NCBI RefSeq assembly: GCF_019278525.1
Contig: NZ_CP058986.1
Span: 2,805,001-2,869,000, forward strand
Source of the DNA: Polaribacter sp. HaHaR_3_91
GTDB taxonomy: Bacteria; Bacteroidota; Bacteroidia; Flavobacteriales; Flavobacteriaceae
Length of the DNA stretch: 64,000 nucleotides
Reading direction: 5' to 3'
In this document: piece by piece, positions 29,618-38,217 of the stretch
Layout: each line of letters starts with the position of its first letter
How positions within the stretch are numbered: position 1 is the first letter of the stretch
Made by a program: the position numbers and the translations under genes
The notes under the pieces: generated by a model
Seen by the model: the letters and a program-made list of their open reading frames with translations, nothing else
What the model was told of the DNA's origin: nothing
Database searches by the model: none

Positions 29618-30073
29618 TTACTTTTTCACTCTTAAACTCCAATGGAATTGAAATCTAGAAACCACTACTTCATCTTTATTTTTTCCTTCGGATGTTAAAA
29701 CAATAACTTGCCCTTCTCCTGTTTTAATAGATTCTTGAATTGCTTCTCGAATTTCATTCCCTCCTTTACAAGAAAAAAGAATTCTTCCCGTAGCTTTTTT
29801 AAAGAACTGCGCTTCTTGCTGGGTCACCAACATAGATACTTTTACCTTAGAATCGTCTATTGCCTTCATTACCAAAACACCTGTTGGCATTTCTGCCGCC
29901 ATACCTTGTGCAGCCCAAAACATACTTCTAAACGGATTTTGATTCATCCATCTGTATTTTATAGAAACCACCACTTCTGTATCTGTAATAGTGCGCACTC
30001 TTACGCCTCCTAAATATGCTAAAGGCAATTTTACAAGGTTAAAAAGATTGACTTTTCTCGGAGTAAATTTCAT
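29618..30073 (-). CDS. DUF4442 hotdog-fold protein
   Basis: This protein of 151 residues fits DUF4442, a group in the hotdog thioesterase superfamily. Visible support is NPFRSMFWAAQGMAAEMPTG, where the central helix of the hotdog would be, followed by beta strands. No clear catalytic Asp or Glu can be named, so thioesterase activity is not assured. Its stop lies one base from the stop of the 48-residue gene on the other strand. Confidence 0.85.
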   Translation of the reverse strand: MKFTPRKVNLFNLVKLPLAYLGGVRVRTITDTEVVVSIKYRWMNQNPFRSMFWAAQGMAAEMPTGVLVMKAIDDSKVKVSMLVTQQEAQFFKKATGRILFSCKGGNEIREAIQESIKTGEGQVIVLTSEGKNKDEVVVSRFQFHWSLRVKK

Positions 30074-30234
30074 TTTATATATTTAATTAATTTTAAAAAC
30101 TACTATTAAAGTTGACAAGGTAGTTAAAATAAATGAAACCAAAACCCAATAATAACAACGGATACAAGACTTTTTAATAGCTTTTTTAACCAAAAATAAA
30201 AACGTTAAAGAAATGTTAAATACAGTACTATGTA

Positions 30235-30266
30235 TTGCATAATACCTTTTTAAAGATATATATTTG
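30235..30266 (+). promoter_or_regulatory. Promoter of the DUF4870-PadR-PspC operon
   Basis: TATATTTG (30259-30266) fits the -7 box and TTG (30235-30237) lies 21 bases upstream, within the range known for Bacteroidetes. The ATG at 30297 follows after 30 bases. The -33 region is within a short near-palindrome (TATGTATTGCATAATA) that could be bound by the PadR protein encoded downstream. Confidence 0.55.
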
Positions 30267-30296
30267 CATAAGAAAGTATTATATAGTTTATAAATC

Positions 30297-30731
30297 ATGA
30301 AACAAAATAACGAAAACACCAATGCCTTTTTAATACATATTTCTGCTTTTGCAGGATTTATATTTCCGTTTGGTAATATAATTACACCATTAATTACATG
30401 GCAAACGTTAAAAGACAGAAGTACCTTTTTAGACGAACACGGTAAAGAAGCAATCAACTTTAATATTAGTTATTCTTTATATATTTTTATATTGACATTA
30501 ACTTTTATACCTGTTTTTATTGGGTCTATTTTTAGAAACTTCGATAATTTTAACAACTTTAATCATATTAACATCAATTTTGAGACTTCTAATTTATTCG
30601 GTGTTTTTGGTATTGCATCTCTTGCAGGAATTGTAGGCATCATTAAAATTGCATTGATAATTATAGCTGCATTAAAAGCGAAAGAAGGAGAAAATTATAA
30701 ATATCCTTTCACTATAAAATTTATTAAATAA
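30297..30731 (+). CDS. DUF4870 membrane protein
   Basis: The 144-residue protein has three or four membrane helices and the DUF4870 pattern FLDEHGKEAINFNISYSLYI. The function of the family is not known. It is the first of five genes that run in one direction with PadR and PspC, so a role in membrane or envelope homeostasis is likely by context. Confidence 0.88.
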   Translation: MKQNNENTNAFLIHISAFAGFIFPFGNIITPLITWQTLKDRSTFLDEHGKEAINFNISYSLYIFILTLTFIPVFIGSIFRNFDNFNNFNHININFETSNLFGVFGIASLAGIVGIIKIALIIIAALKAKEGENYKYPFTIKFIK

Positions 30732-30750
30732 TCATTTAAAACCACAATAA

Positions 30751-31095
30751 ATGAAAATAGAAAATACAAAAGCACAAATGCGAAAAGGTGTTTTAGAGTA
30801 TTGTATTTTATCCATTCTAAAAAATGGAGATGCCTATACTTCTGAAATTCTTTCCACATTAAAAAGTGCAGAAATGATTGTGGTTGAAGGCACCATATAT
30901 CCGTTATTAACACGCTTAAAAAACGCAGGTTTATTAACATACAGATGGGAAGAATCAACCTCTGGACCACCAAGAAAATATTATGTTTTAACAGAAAACG
31001 GAGGCATGTTTATAAAAGAACTAGATAAAACATGGAGTAATTTAGTAAACGCAGTAAACCAAGTAATCAGCAAAAAACCAACTACCAATGAATAA
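30751..31095 (+). CDS. PadR family transcriptional regulator
   Basis: The protein of 114 residues is a PadR-s1 winged-helix regulator: MRKGVLEYCILSILKNGDAYT at the N-terminus, then VVEGTIYPLLTRLKNAGLLT as the recognition helix and wing. It is coupled to the PspC gene by an eight-base overlap. It probably represses its own operon. In Bacteroidetes PadR genes are often found before PspC-domain genes. Confidence 0.93.
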   Translation: MKIENTKAQMRKGVLEYCILSILKNGDAYTSEILSTLKSAEMIVVEGTIYPLLTRLKNAGLLTYRWEESTSGPPRKYYVLTENGGMFIKELDKTWSNLVNAVNQVISKKPTTNE

Positions 31096-32767
31096 GACAA
31101 TCAACATAAATTTAGGCGGATTTTTCTTCCACATAGATGAAGTTGCCTATCAGAAATTAAAGCGATACCTAGAATCTATTTCTAGATCGTTGAGCGATGA
31201 TCCGCAAGGAAAAAATGAAATCATTGCAGATATAGAAGCACGTATTAGCGAATTGTTATCAGAAAAAATAACAGATGCAAGACAGGTTATTAATGAAGGT
31301 GATATAGAAGATATCATTAAAATTATGGGACAACCAGAAGATTATGCTAGCGCTGAAGAAGAATATAGTGACGCAAACTATTCATATACTAGAAATAACA
31401 CTACCGGAAAAAAATTATTTAGAGATGGTGATGATAAATTTTTAGGAGGAGTTGCTTCTGGTATTGCACATTATTTTGATGTAGATACTATCTGGATTCG
31501 TCTTGGTTTGTTAGCCCTTTTCTTTGGAGCTGGTTTTGGAGTGATCTTATACATTATCCTTTGGATTTTGTTGCCAGAAGCTAAAACGACGGCAGAGAAA
31601 TTACAAATGGAAGGAGAGCCTGTAAACATCGATAACATCGAAAAAAAGATTCGTGAAGAGTTTAATAATGTTTCAGAAAATGTAACCGAATTTGCGAATA
31701 AAGCTTCAGAAAAATTTAAAGATGGCGCTAATGAGTTTTCAGAAAAAATGAATCAGACTTTTTCGGGAAAGCCTCAAAAAAATAATGGATTACAAGATTT
31801 CATCAACACCATAGGCAAGATTATTCTTGTATTCTTTAAAGTGATTGGTAAATTTATTGGAATTCTACTAGTGTTTATTGCTGGTGCGGTTATTTTATCA
31901 CTAATCATTGGTGGGTTTTCAGTAGGAAGTTTAGAGATTTTAAATGTGAACGGAGAGTTTTTACAATATCCGCCATTTTTTTATGATGCAATTTTACCAA
32001 AGTGGGTATTAACACTTGCAGCATTTTTATTAATTGGTATTCCGTTTTTAATCTTATTTGTTTTAGGGTTGCGCATATTATCGAGCAGTGTAAAAAAAAT
32101 TAGCAAACCAACCTCATTAACACTTTTAGGTATTTGGGTAATGGCTTTATTAACCATGATTTTTACAGGAATAGAATACGGAACCTCTCATGTAAATGAC
32201 GGTCAGTTTGTAAAGAAAACAGCTTTAAATAGCATAGAAAATGATACCATCAATTTAAAAATGATCAATGATGATGAAATTTACTACAGACACAACTTAA
32301 GAAGAAATTCTAGTAAACAGCAAGTTGAAATAGATGGAATAAACAAATTATATTCTAATAATATTAATGTTGATGTTAAAAAAAGTAATTCTAATGAAGC
32401 ATATATAATTCTTCAAAAAGAGTCTTCTGGAAAAACCAGATACAATGCAAACTGGAATGCTGAAAGAATTGAATATAAATATGAAATTATCAATAATACG
32501 ATTATTTTAGATGCTTATTATTTATCAAACTTTAAAAATATATGGAAAGATGAAGAAGTTAATATCACAGTTTATATTAAAGAAGGGAACACCATTTATT
32601 TTGATCATTCAGTAAAAAACTTTTTAGACGATGTAAAAAATGAAACTGATATTTATGACAAAGACATGGTTAATCATCATTTTAAAATGACCGATAAATC
32701 CTTACAATGTACAGATTGTGAAGTAGAATTAGAAGATACTAAAATTATTGAAGAGGAAGTTAATTAA
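31088..32767 (+). CDS. PspC domain membrane protein
   Basis: Residues 1-100 form a soluble N-terminal domain (NINLGGFFFHIDEVAYQKLK) found in Bacteroidetes PspC proteins. The PspC domain (about 115-175) contains FLGGVASGIAHYFDVDTIWIRL and two membrane helices. Three more membrane helices lie at about 240-360, and the C-terminal 190 residues are a likely periplasmic beta domain. Length is 559. PspC proteins sense membrane stress in the phage shock response. The link to the GIN lipoprotein downstream suggests that its outer domain has a partner there. Confidence 0.92.
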   Translation: MNKTININLGGFFFHIDEVAYQKLKRYLESISRSLSDDPQGKNEIIADIEARISELLSEKITDARQVINEGDIEDIIKIMGQPEDYASAEEEYSDANYSYTRNNTTGKKLFRDGDDKFLGGVASGIAHYFDVDTIWIRLGLLALFFGAGFGVILYIILWILLPEAKTTAEKLQMEGEPVNIDNIEKKIREEFNNVSENVTEFANKASEKFKDGANEFSEKMNQTFSGKPQKNNGLQDFINTIGKIILVFFKVIGKFIGILLVFIAGAVILSLIIGGFSVGSLEILNVNGEFLQYPPFFYDAILPKWVLTLAAFLLIGIPFLILFVLGLRILSSSVKKISKPTSLTLLGIWVMALLTMIFTGIEYGTSHVNDGQFVKKTALNSIENDTINLKMINDDEIYYRHNLRRNSSKQQVEIDGINKLYSNNINVDVKKSNSNEAYIILQKESSGKTRYNANWNAERIEYKYEIINNTIILDAYYLSNFKNIWKDEEVNITVYIKEGNTIYFDHSVKNFLDDVKNETDIYDKDMVNHHFKMTDKSLQCTDCEVELEDTKIIEEEVN

Positions 32768-32861
32768 TACAATTCAACCATAAAAAACAACAATTGAGTA
32801 ACCATCCTTTGATTTTAAGCGTCTATTAAAAGACATTTACAATATAATTAAAACCAAACAC

Positions 32862-33587
32862 ATGAAAAATTCAGTATCAAAAATTATTGCAATTCTATTT
32901 ATAACTACTCTTTTTACATCTTGTAGTATAGACATGATGAATAGAGTTAACGGAGATAAAAATGTAATTACAAAAACCAGAAAAATTGCAGATCAATTTA
33001 CGGGAATAAAAGTAAGTACAGGTTTAGATGTCTACATAACTCAAGGCTCTAAAAATAAAGTTACCGTAGAAGCTGATGAAAATTTACACGATATTATTAT
33101 TACGGAAGTTGAAAATGGCATATTAAAAGTATATGCTGATAAAGGAATCTGGAGAGCAGCAGCCAAAAAGGTGCATGTTACCATTAAAGATTTAACGCTT
33201 TTAACAGCCACAAGCGGAAGTGATGTTTACGGAAAAGATGTTATAAATACCGATGAAATTTCTATCTCAGCTACAAGTGGTGCAGATATTAATATTAAAG
33301 TAAACGCAACAAGTGTAGAAACAAATTCTACAAGCGGATCTGATATTCATATTTCTGGAAATACGATAAATCATGCTTCTAATGCAACAAGCGGAAGTTC
33401 TATTGATGCATATGATTTAGAAAGTGAAAATACCATAGCAAAAGTAACTAGTGGAGCTGATATTAATATTTATGCTTCAAAAAAATTAGAAGCAAGAGCA
33501 ACAAGTGGTGGCGATATTGATTTTAAAGGAAACCCAAAAACAATTGATAAAAAAACAACTTCTGGCGGAAGTATTTCTAAGAAATAA
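32862..33587 (+). CDS. GIN domain (DUF2807) lipoprotein with TSG repeats
   Basis: A lipoprotein signal (TTLFTSCSI) is followed by the head GIN domain (DUF2807), a right-handed beta-helix. From about residue 115 the triplet TSG recurs seven times, as TSGSD, TSGAD, TSGSD, TSGSS, TSGAD, TSGGD and TSGGS, with roughly 17-20 residues per turn. The function of the domain is unknown. It often stands beside PspC and PadR genes in Bacteroidetes, so it may be a structural or ligand-binding surface part of a stress-sensing set. Confidence 0.92.
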   Translation: MKNSVSKIIAILFITTLFTSCSIDMMNRVNGDKNVITKTRKIADQFTGIKVSTGLDVYITQGSKNKVTVEADENLHDIIITEVENGILKVYADKGIWRAAAKKVHVTIKDLTLLTATSGSDVYGKDVINTDEISISATSGADINIKVNATSVETNSTSGSDIHISGNTINHASNATSGSSIDAYDLESENTIAKVTSGADINIYASKKLEARATSGGDIDFKGNPKTIDKKTTSGGSISKK

Positions 33588-33617
33588 GCAACCTTAACAA
33601 ATTAAGCAACCAAAACT

Positions 33618-34142
33618 ATGGACTCTTTTTTAGAACCTTTTAGAAAATCAATTTTAATAAAAGTAGTACTGTTTTTAGCAATGTTGTTTTACAACTTTGT
33701 TTTAAACGCTCAGGTTGATACAAATTCAAACTTGTTTAAAACATTAAAATCAAAAGATAGTATTTTATTTGAAAGAGCGTTTAACAATTGTGAAATCGAA
33801 AAACTAAGCCCAATTATAGCTGATAATTTTGAATTTTATCATGACGTTGGAGGTATCCAAAATAAGGAACAATTTATTGATATTATAAAAAAGAACCTAT
33901 GTACCAACCCAGGAAATAACACTAGACAATTAGTTGCTAATTCTTTAGAAGTACATCAATTAAACAATAATGGCGTTATTTATGGGGCTATTCAAAAAGG
34001 AAAACACACGTTTCAAGAAAAACAAAAAGGTGTATTAAAAACTGTTGGAATTGCAGCTTTTACACACCTTTGGATTTTAGAAAATAATATTTGGAAATTA
34101 AAAAGGGTTTTGAGTTATAATCACAAACCATATTCCGAATAA
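33618..34142 (+). CDS. NTF2-like (DUF4440) exported protein
   Basis: A hydrophobic N-terminal segment (about 14-32) is followed by an NTF2-like domain of the DUF4440 type, with FERAFNNCEIEKLSPIIADN, FEFYHDVGGIQNKEQFID and a closing FTHLWILENNIWKLKRVLSY. These domains bind small molecules or act as enzymes, and the substrate is unknown. It ends the PspC operon, 31 bases after the GIN gene, and is followed by a terminator. Confidence 0.88.
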   Translation: MDSFLEPFRKSILIKVVLFLAMLFYNFVLNAQVDTNSNLFKTLKSKDSILFERAFNNCEIEKLSPIIADNFEFYHDVGGIQNKEQFIDIIKKNLCTNPGNNTRQLVANSLEVHQLNNNGVIYGAIQKGKHTFQEKQKGVLKTVGIAAFTHLWILENNIWKLKRVLSYNHKPYSE

Positions 34143-34204
34143 CAATTTATTAGAAAGCTAACTTCTAATATTTATACTAATACTTGGTTTTATTAGTTTA
34201 CTTG

Positions 34205-34238
34205 GTAAGTCGTCGTTTTTTAAAAAAACGACGCTTAC
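34205..34238. terminator. Bidirectional terminator
   Basis: GTAAG-CGTCGTTTTTT and AAAAAA-CGACG-CTTAC form a long stem with A and T runs near the centre and a T run after it. It separates the plus-strand operon ending at 34142 from the minus-strand lipoprotein genes. Confidence 0.85.
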
Positions 34239-34253
34239 TTTTTTATGCTAAAA

Positions 34254-35018
34254 CTATTTTACACGTTTTTCGAAAAATGAATCTGCTAAATTAACAGGAC
34301 TTACCAAAGCCAATTTAAAATCTACAATTTTAGTTGTTGGTATATATAAATCTTTTTCATCTTTAGAATACCAAGTAATTTGTTTTGGTAAAATAAAACC
34401 ACTTACGTTTTCCCAAGAATTATACCTTATCATTTTATATTTATCAACAGGAGCTTTAGATTTAAAGGTTACTGTATATGCTAACCATTCCATTTTAAAG
34501 GTTTCTGGATTATAATACACAATATAATTATCATCTGGAGAAGTACCTACATTTGCTCTATAAGAAATTTTATAACCAGGATAATTGACTCCTTCAAATA
34601 CAAAATCATCTACTTTCTCATAAGTAATTCCGTCATCCGCCAAGACAAAAGGCATGGCATAAAAATAAAAATATAAGTTGTAATAAAAAACAGGATCTCT
34701 TTTTAAACTACCTTCAACATCTTCTAAAGACCAAATTTCATTTCCATCAAAACCTAATGAATATTTTGGTGATTTTACAATAATCTTACGAGAATGTAAA
34801 TCGGAAATATGAACCTCATCTTCCTTATTAAAAGACAATACTTGTACTTTTCTCCATGCGTCAATACCACCGTGGGCATCAAAAACTTTTCTTAATTCTG
34901 TTGGAAATGTTTCTTCTTGCACCTCTACTTTCTTTATTTCTGATTTAACCTCTTTTTTAGGTTCACTTTTGCATGAAATTGCAATTACAACTATTAACAA
35001 TAAAATTATTTTTTTCAT
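34254..35018 (-). CDS. DUF6503-like lipoprotein, downstream paralogue
   Basis: The lipobox VIAISC after a hydrophobic stretch marks a lipoprotein of 254 residues. A lysine and glutamate-rich linker is followed by a beta-rich domain with KVFDAHGGIDAWRKVQVLSF, FYFYAMPFVLADDGITYEK and YNPETFKMEWLAYTVTFKS. The family has no known activity. From memory the pattern fits DUF6503. It is a close tandem copy of the gene at 35056-35823, with the same length and domain order. Confidence 0.82.
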   Translation of the reverse strand: MKKIILLLIVVIAISCKSEPKKEVKSEIKKVEVQEETFPTELRKVFDAHGGIDAWRKVQVLSFNKEDEVHISDLHSRKIIVKSPKYSLGFDGNEIWSLEDVEGSLKRDPVFYYNLYFYFYAMPFVLADDGITYEKVDDFVFEGVNYPGYKISYRANVGTSPDDNYIVYYNPETFKMEWLAYTVTFKSKAPVDKYKMIRYNSWENVSGFILPKQITWYSKDEKDLYIPTTKIVDFKLALVSPVNLADSFFEKRVK

Positions 35019-35055
35019 CCTCTAAATTTTATAAATTATCTAGTTGCAAATATAT

Positions 35056-35823
35056 TTACTTTACAGCCTTAGAAAAAAATGAATCTGTTAAATCATTTTT
35101 ATTGATTGATGCATCTGTAAACACAGTCGCAGGTTTCGCTGGTTCAGTTGGTACACCATTTTCATCTTTTTTATACCAAGTAATTTCTGATGGTAAAATC
35201 AATCCGTTTACATTATTCCATTTACCATATTTAATGATATTGAATTTATCGCTTGGTTTTTTAGACATAAATGTTGCGGTATATGCCAACCATTCCATTT
35301 GATGTGTTTCTGCGTTAAAATACAACTTGTAATTATCATCAGGAGAACTTCCCATATCTGACTTGAAAGACATTTTATAACCAGGATAATCTACACCATC
35401 AAAAGTTAAAGGTGCTATTTTTTCATACGTAATTCCTTCATCAGCTAATACAAAAGGCATTGCATAAAAGTAAAAGAATAAATTGTGATAAAAAGCAGGA
35501 TTTCCTTTAAAAGTTCCTTTTTCTGCCTCGTCTAACCAAACATTTTTTCCGTCGAAACCAACAGCATAATTGGGTGCATTAATTACATTTATACGAGATT
35601 GTAAATCAATCGTATGTACTTCCTCTCCTTTTTTAAAGGATAAAACCTCTGCATTTCTCCAAGCATCAATTCCTCCATGAGCTTCAAAAACTTTTCCTAA
35701 TTCTTCTGGGAAAGTTTCTTTTTTAACTTCAACTTGTTTTACAGATTCTTTAACCTCTTTTTTAGGTTCATTCTTACAAGAAATTGCAATGACCACAATT
35801 AACAATAAAAGTACTTTTTTCAT
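35056..35823 (-). CDS. DUF6503-like lipoprotein, upstream paralogue
   Basis: This 255-residue lipoprotein (lipobox VIAISC) matches the downstream neighbour over its whole length, for example KVFEAHGGIDAWRNAEVLSF and FYFYAMPFVLADEGITYEK. The signal peptides are almost identical even at the DNA level, so duplication is fairly recent or gene conversion has occurred. The C-terminal third differs most. The two are 37 bases apart and are likely one operon. Confidence 0.82.
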   Translation of the reverse strand: MKKVLLLLIVVIAISCKNEPKKEVKESVKQVEVKKETFPEELGKVFEAHGGIDAWRNAEVLSFKKGEEVHTIDLQSRINVINAPNYAVGFDGKNVWLDEAEKGTFKGNPAFYHNLFFYFYAMPFVLADEGITYEKIAPLTFDGVDYPGYKMSFKSDMGSSPDDNYKLYFNAETHQMEWLAYTATFMSKKPSDKFNIIKYGKWNNVNGLILPSEITWYKKDENGVPTEPAKPATVFTDASINKNDLTDSFFSKAVK

Positions 35824-35962
35824 AATTCGATTATATATTTAAATTCGATAGTTTAAAAAGTCGGTTTTATTATATTTCTTTACAAAAGGAGTGGAATTTA
35901 AATGTTAAATTAAAAATGAATAGGTAATTTTATAAATTCCCCCCCTTCAATTTTAGCAAAAT

Positions 35963-36028
35963 GTCAGGTTAAGCGCGGTGAAAACCTATTTTAACTTTAA
36001 ATAGTTCTAGACTACGCTCAAACAAACA
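35963..36028. repeat. Degenerate palindromic intergenic repeat
   Basis: The left arm (35963-35987, AGGTTAAGCGCGGTGAAAACC) and the reverse complement of the right arm (36002-36028, GTTTGAGCGTAGTCTAGAAC) are related with several changes. From memory, GGTTGAGCGCAGTCGA-type arms are common between genes in flavobacteria. It lies between the ABC exporter stop and the lipoprotein promoter region. Confidence 0.5.
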
Positions 36029-36056
36029 GTAGAATTGTTATCCACTGATTTCTGTC

Positions 36057-37823
36057 TTATATTTTAGATTGATAGGTATACAAATCATAATACCTGCCTT
36101 GTTTAGCAATCAATTCATCATGCGTACCTCTTTCTGCAATACTTCCTGCTTCAATAACTAAAATCTGATCTGCTTTTTTAATAGTACTCAACCTGTGCGC
36201 AATCACAATCGTTGTTCTGTCTTTCACCAATTTAGACAAACTTTTCTGAATTAAAGACTCACTTTCGGTATCTAAACTAGAAGTTGCTTCATCTAAAATA
36301 ATAATTTTTGGATCTGCTAAAATAGCTCTTGCAATTGCCAAACGCTGACGCTGGCCGCCAGAAAGCTTTACACCTCTTTCTCCAATTAAAGTATCTAAAC
36401 CATCATCAAAACGATCTGTAAACTCATTTACATACGCCGCCTTTACGGCATTTTGTAATTCCTCTTCTGTAGCATCTGGTCTAGGAAATAGTATGTTTTG
36501 TCTAATGCTACCTTCAAACAAAAATTCGTCTTGTAAAACAACACCTAAATACTTACGATAACTGGATAGTTTCACTTTAGACATGTCTTGATTATCAATA
36601 GTAATAGTACCAGATTCAGGATTTAAAAATGTTGCTGATAGACCTGCAATGGTAGATTTACCTGAACCAGAACTCCCTACCAAAGCAGTTACAGAACCAG
36701 CAGGAACTTTAAAGTTGATATTATTAATCACCTTCTTTCCTTCTTCGTAAGAGAAAGAAACATCGTCAAAATTAATTTCTCCTTGTAAATCTTCTAAAAC
36801 AACCTTTCTTTCTTCATCATCTTCTTCCGCAGCCATATTCATTAACTCTTCCGTTCTGTCTAAACCTGCCAAAGCTTCTGTTAATTGACTACCAATATTA
36901 CTCATTTGTACAATTGGCGCTACCATAAAAGCTAACAAAAATGTAAACTGAATAAAATCACCAAAAGTCATGGTACCTTGTATCATATAATACCCACCAA
37001 TTCCCATCACTCCAGTAGTTGCTAAACCAATTAAAAGGGTTGATGAACTTGTCATGATAGCAGTTGCCGTCATACTTTTCTTTACATTCTGATAAATATT
37101 ATCAACACCTTCCTCAAAAATTTTGCTTTCTTGTTCTTCTGCATTAAAGGCTTTTATCACCCTAATTCCGCCCAACGTTTCCGTTAAACGTCCTTTTACT
37201 TCTGCATTAATTTTTCCTCTTGCTCTAAAAATCGGTCGAATGTATTTAAAAGATTTTAACGCTATTATACCAAAAATTGATAAAGGAACAAAGGTAAAAA
37301 CCGTCATCCAAACATTCATTCTTAACAAAATAACCAAGGTTAAAATTGCCGTAAACGAACCTCCAATTAATTGTACCAAACCTGTACCAATTAAGTTTCT
37401 AACCCCTTCTACATCGCTCATAATTCTAGAAACCAAGGCACCAGATTTTGTATTATCGAAAAAACTGATAGGCAAAGACAAAACTTTTTTTTGTACTTGT
37501 GCTCTTAATTCTGATATTAAATATTGCGCCTGAATACTCAAAACTTTCGTCAATAAAAAAGAAGTAATTGCTTGTACTAAAATCGCCCCAATAACAATAA
37601 AAATTAAGTTGTATAAATGACTGTAATCTTTATTTGGAATTACCTCATCCATTAAAACTTTACTTTGCATGGGCAGCACAAAACCAGATAAACTTCTAAT
37701 AATTATTAATATTAAACCTAAAAACACCAAGTTTCTTCTTGGCCAAATAATGGTTTTAAAAGCTTGTTTTAAGGTTACTTTGGGTTTGGTTTTATCTTTT
37801 TTTGATTCTTTATAATGTTGCAT
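36057..37823 (-). CDS. ABC exporter, fused membrane and ATPase domains
   Basis: The 588-residue half-transporter has six membrane helices in the first 320 residues (type I exporter fold) and an ATPase domain with Walker A GSSGSGKST, signature LSGGQRQRLAIARA, Walker B IIILDEATSSLD and the H-loop AHRLSTI. It would work as a homodimer that exports lipid, peptide or drug, as MsbA and LmrA do. Nothing nearby fixes the substrate. Two TAnnTTTG boxes lie upstream (37846-37853 and 37896-37903). Confidence 0.95.
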   Translation of the reverse strand: MQHYKESKKDKTKPKVTLKQAFKTIIWPRRNLVFLGLILIIIRSLSGFVLPMQSKVLMDEVIPNKDYSHLYNLIFIVIGAILVQAITSFLLTKVLSIQAQYLISELRAQVQKKVLSLPISFFDNTKSGALVSRIMSDVEGVRNLIGTGLVQLIGGSFTAILTLVILLRMNVWMTVFTFVPLSIFGIIALKSFKYIRPIFRARGKINAEVKGRLTETLGGIRVIKAFNAEEQESKIFEEGVDNIYQNVKKSMTATAIMTSSSTLLIGLATTGVMGIGGYYMIQGTMTFGDFIQFTFLLAFMVAPIVQMSNIGSQLTEALAGLDRTEELMNMAAEEDDEERKVVLEDLQGEINFDDVSFSYEEGKKVINNINFKVPAGSVTALVGSSGSGKSTIAGLSATFLNPESGTITIDNQDMSKVKLSSYRKYLGVVLQDEFLFEGSIRQNILFPRPDATEEELQNAVKAAYVNEFTDRFDDGLDTLIGERGVKLSGGQRQRLAIARAILADPKIIILDEATSSLDTESESLIQKSLSKLVKDRTTIVIAHRLSTIKKADQILVIEAGSIAERGTHDELIAKQGRYYDLYTYQSKI

Positions 37824-37845
37824 CGTTTGTTTTAAAATGTAAGTA

Positions 37846-37853
37846 CAAATGTA
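37846..37853 (-). promoter_or_regulatory. -7 box of the ABC exporter, proximal
   Basis: TACATTTG on the minus strand fits TAnnTTTG, 22 bases upstream of the ATG. The -33 TTG is not present. Confidence 0.5.
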
Positions 37854-37895
37854 TTGTCAATTTATATGCCATAGAAAAGAAGTCTGACATATTTG

Positions 37896-37903
37896 CAAAG
37901 TTA
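37896..37903 (-). promoter_or_regulatory. -7 box of the ABC exporter, distal
   Basis: TAACTTTG on the minus strand fits TAnnTTTG, 72 bases upstream of the ATG and just inside structured element C. Confidence 0.35.
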
Positions 37904-37930
37904 CATTTTTCATTTCAATGTTATCTTTTA

Positions 37931-38011
37931 GGGCGTTCCCAAAGGGTCGGGCTATTCGCTAAATCTTTTTTACAAAAAAGTAAAAAAGGATACCACTACT
38001 ATCTCTTACGC
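37931..38011 (-). ncRNA. Structured intergenic element, copy C (diverged)
   Basis: Read on the minus strand it has GTGGTATCC and GATTTAGCGAATAGCCCGACC, matching 17 of 21 bases of the copy A 3' block. The inner stem CTTTTTTAC with GTAAAAAAG is intact, and outer GCGT can pair with ACGC. A small CCC-TTT-GGG hairpin follows the 3' block. It lies in the divergent space between the ABC exporter and the acyl-CoA carboxylase genes, directed toward the exporter. Confidence 0.45.
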
Positions 38012-38217
38012 AAAAACAACCTATATATAATTAAATTTCACTTCGCTTATGAAGCCATATTATCCAATCTTAAACATAAAAAAACAATAGAAAAACACCA
38101 ATAACATATTCTTACTTCTCTTAGAATAACTATATTAAATTAGCAACATTTAGATAAACCACTTAAAAAGAAAGCTTTAAAAAACATATATTTACAATCA
38201 TTAAATTATAAAAAAGG

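Noticed and set aside
37802..38104. A 100-codon frame on the plus strand in the divergent gap before the carboxylase genes
   Set aside because: It runs through the exporter start, its promoters and structured element C, and its composition is not coding-like.
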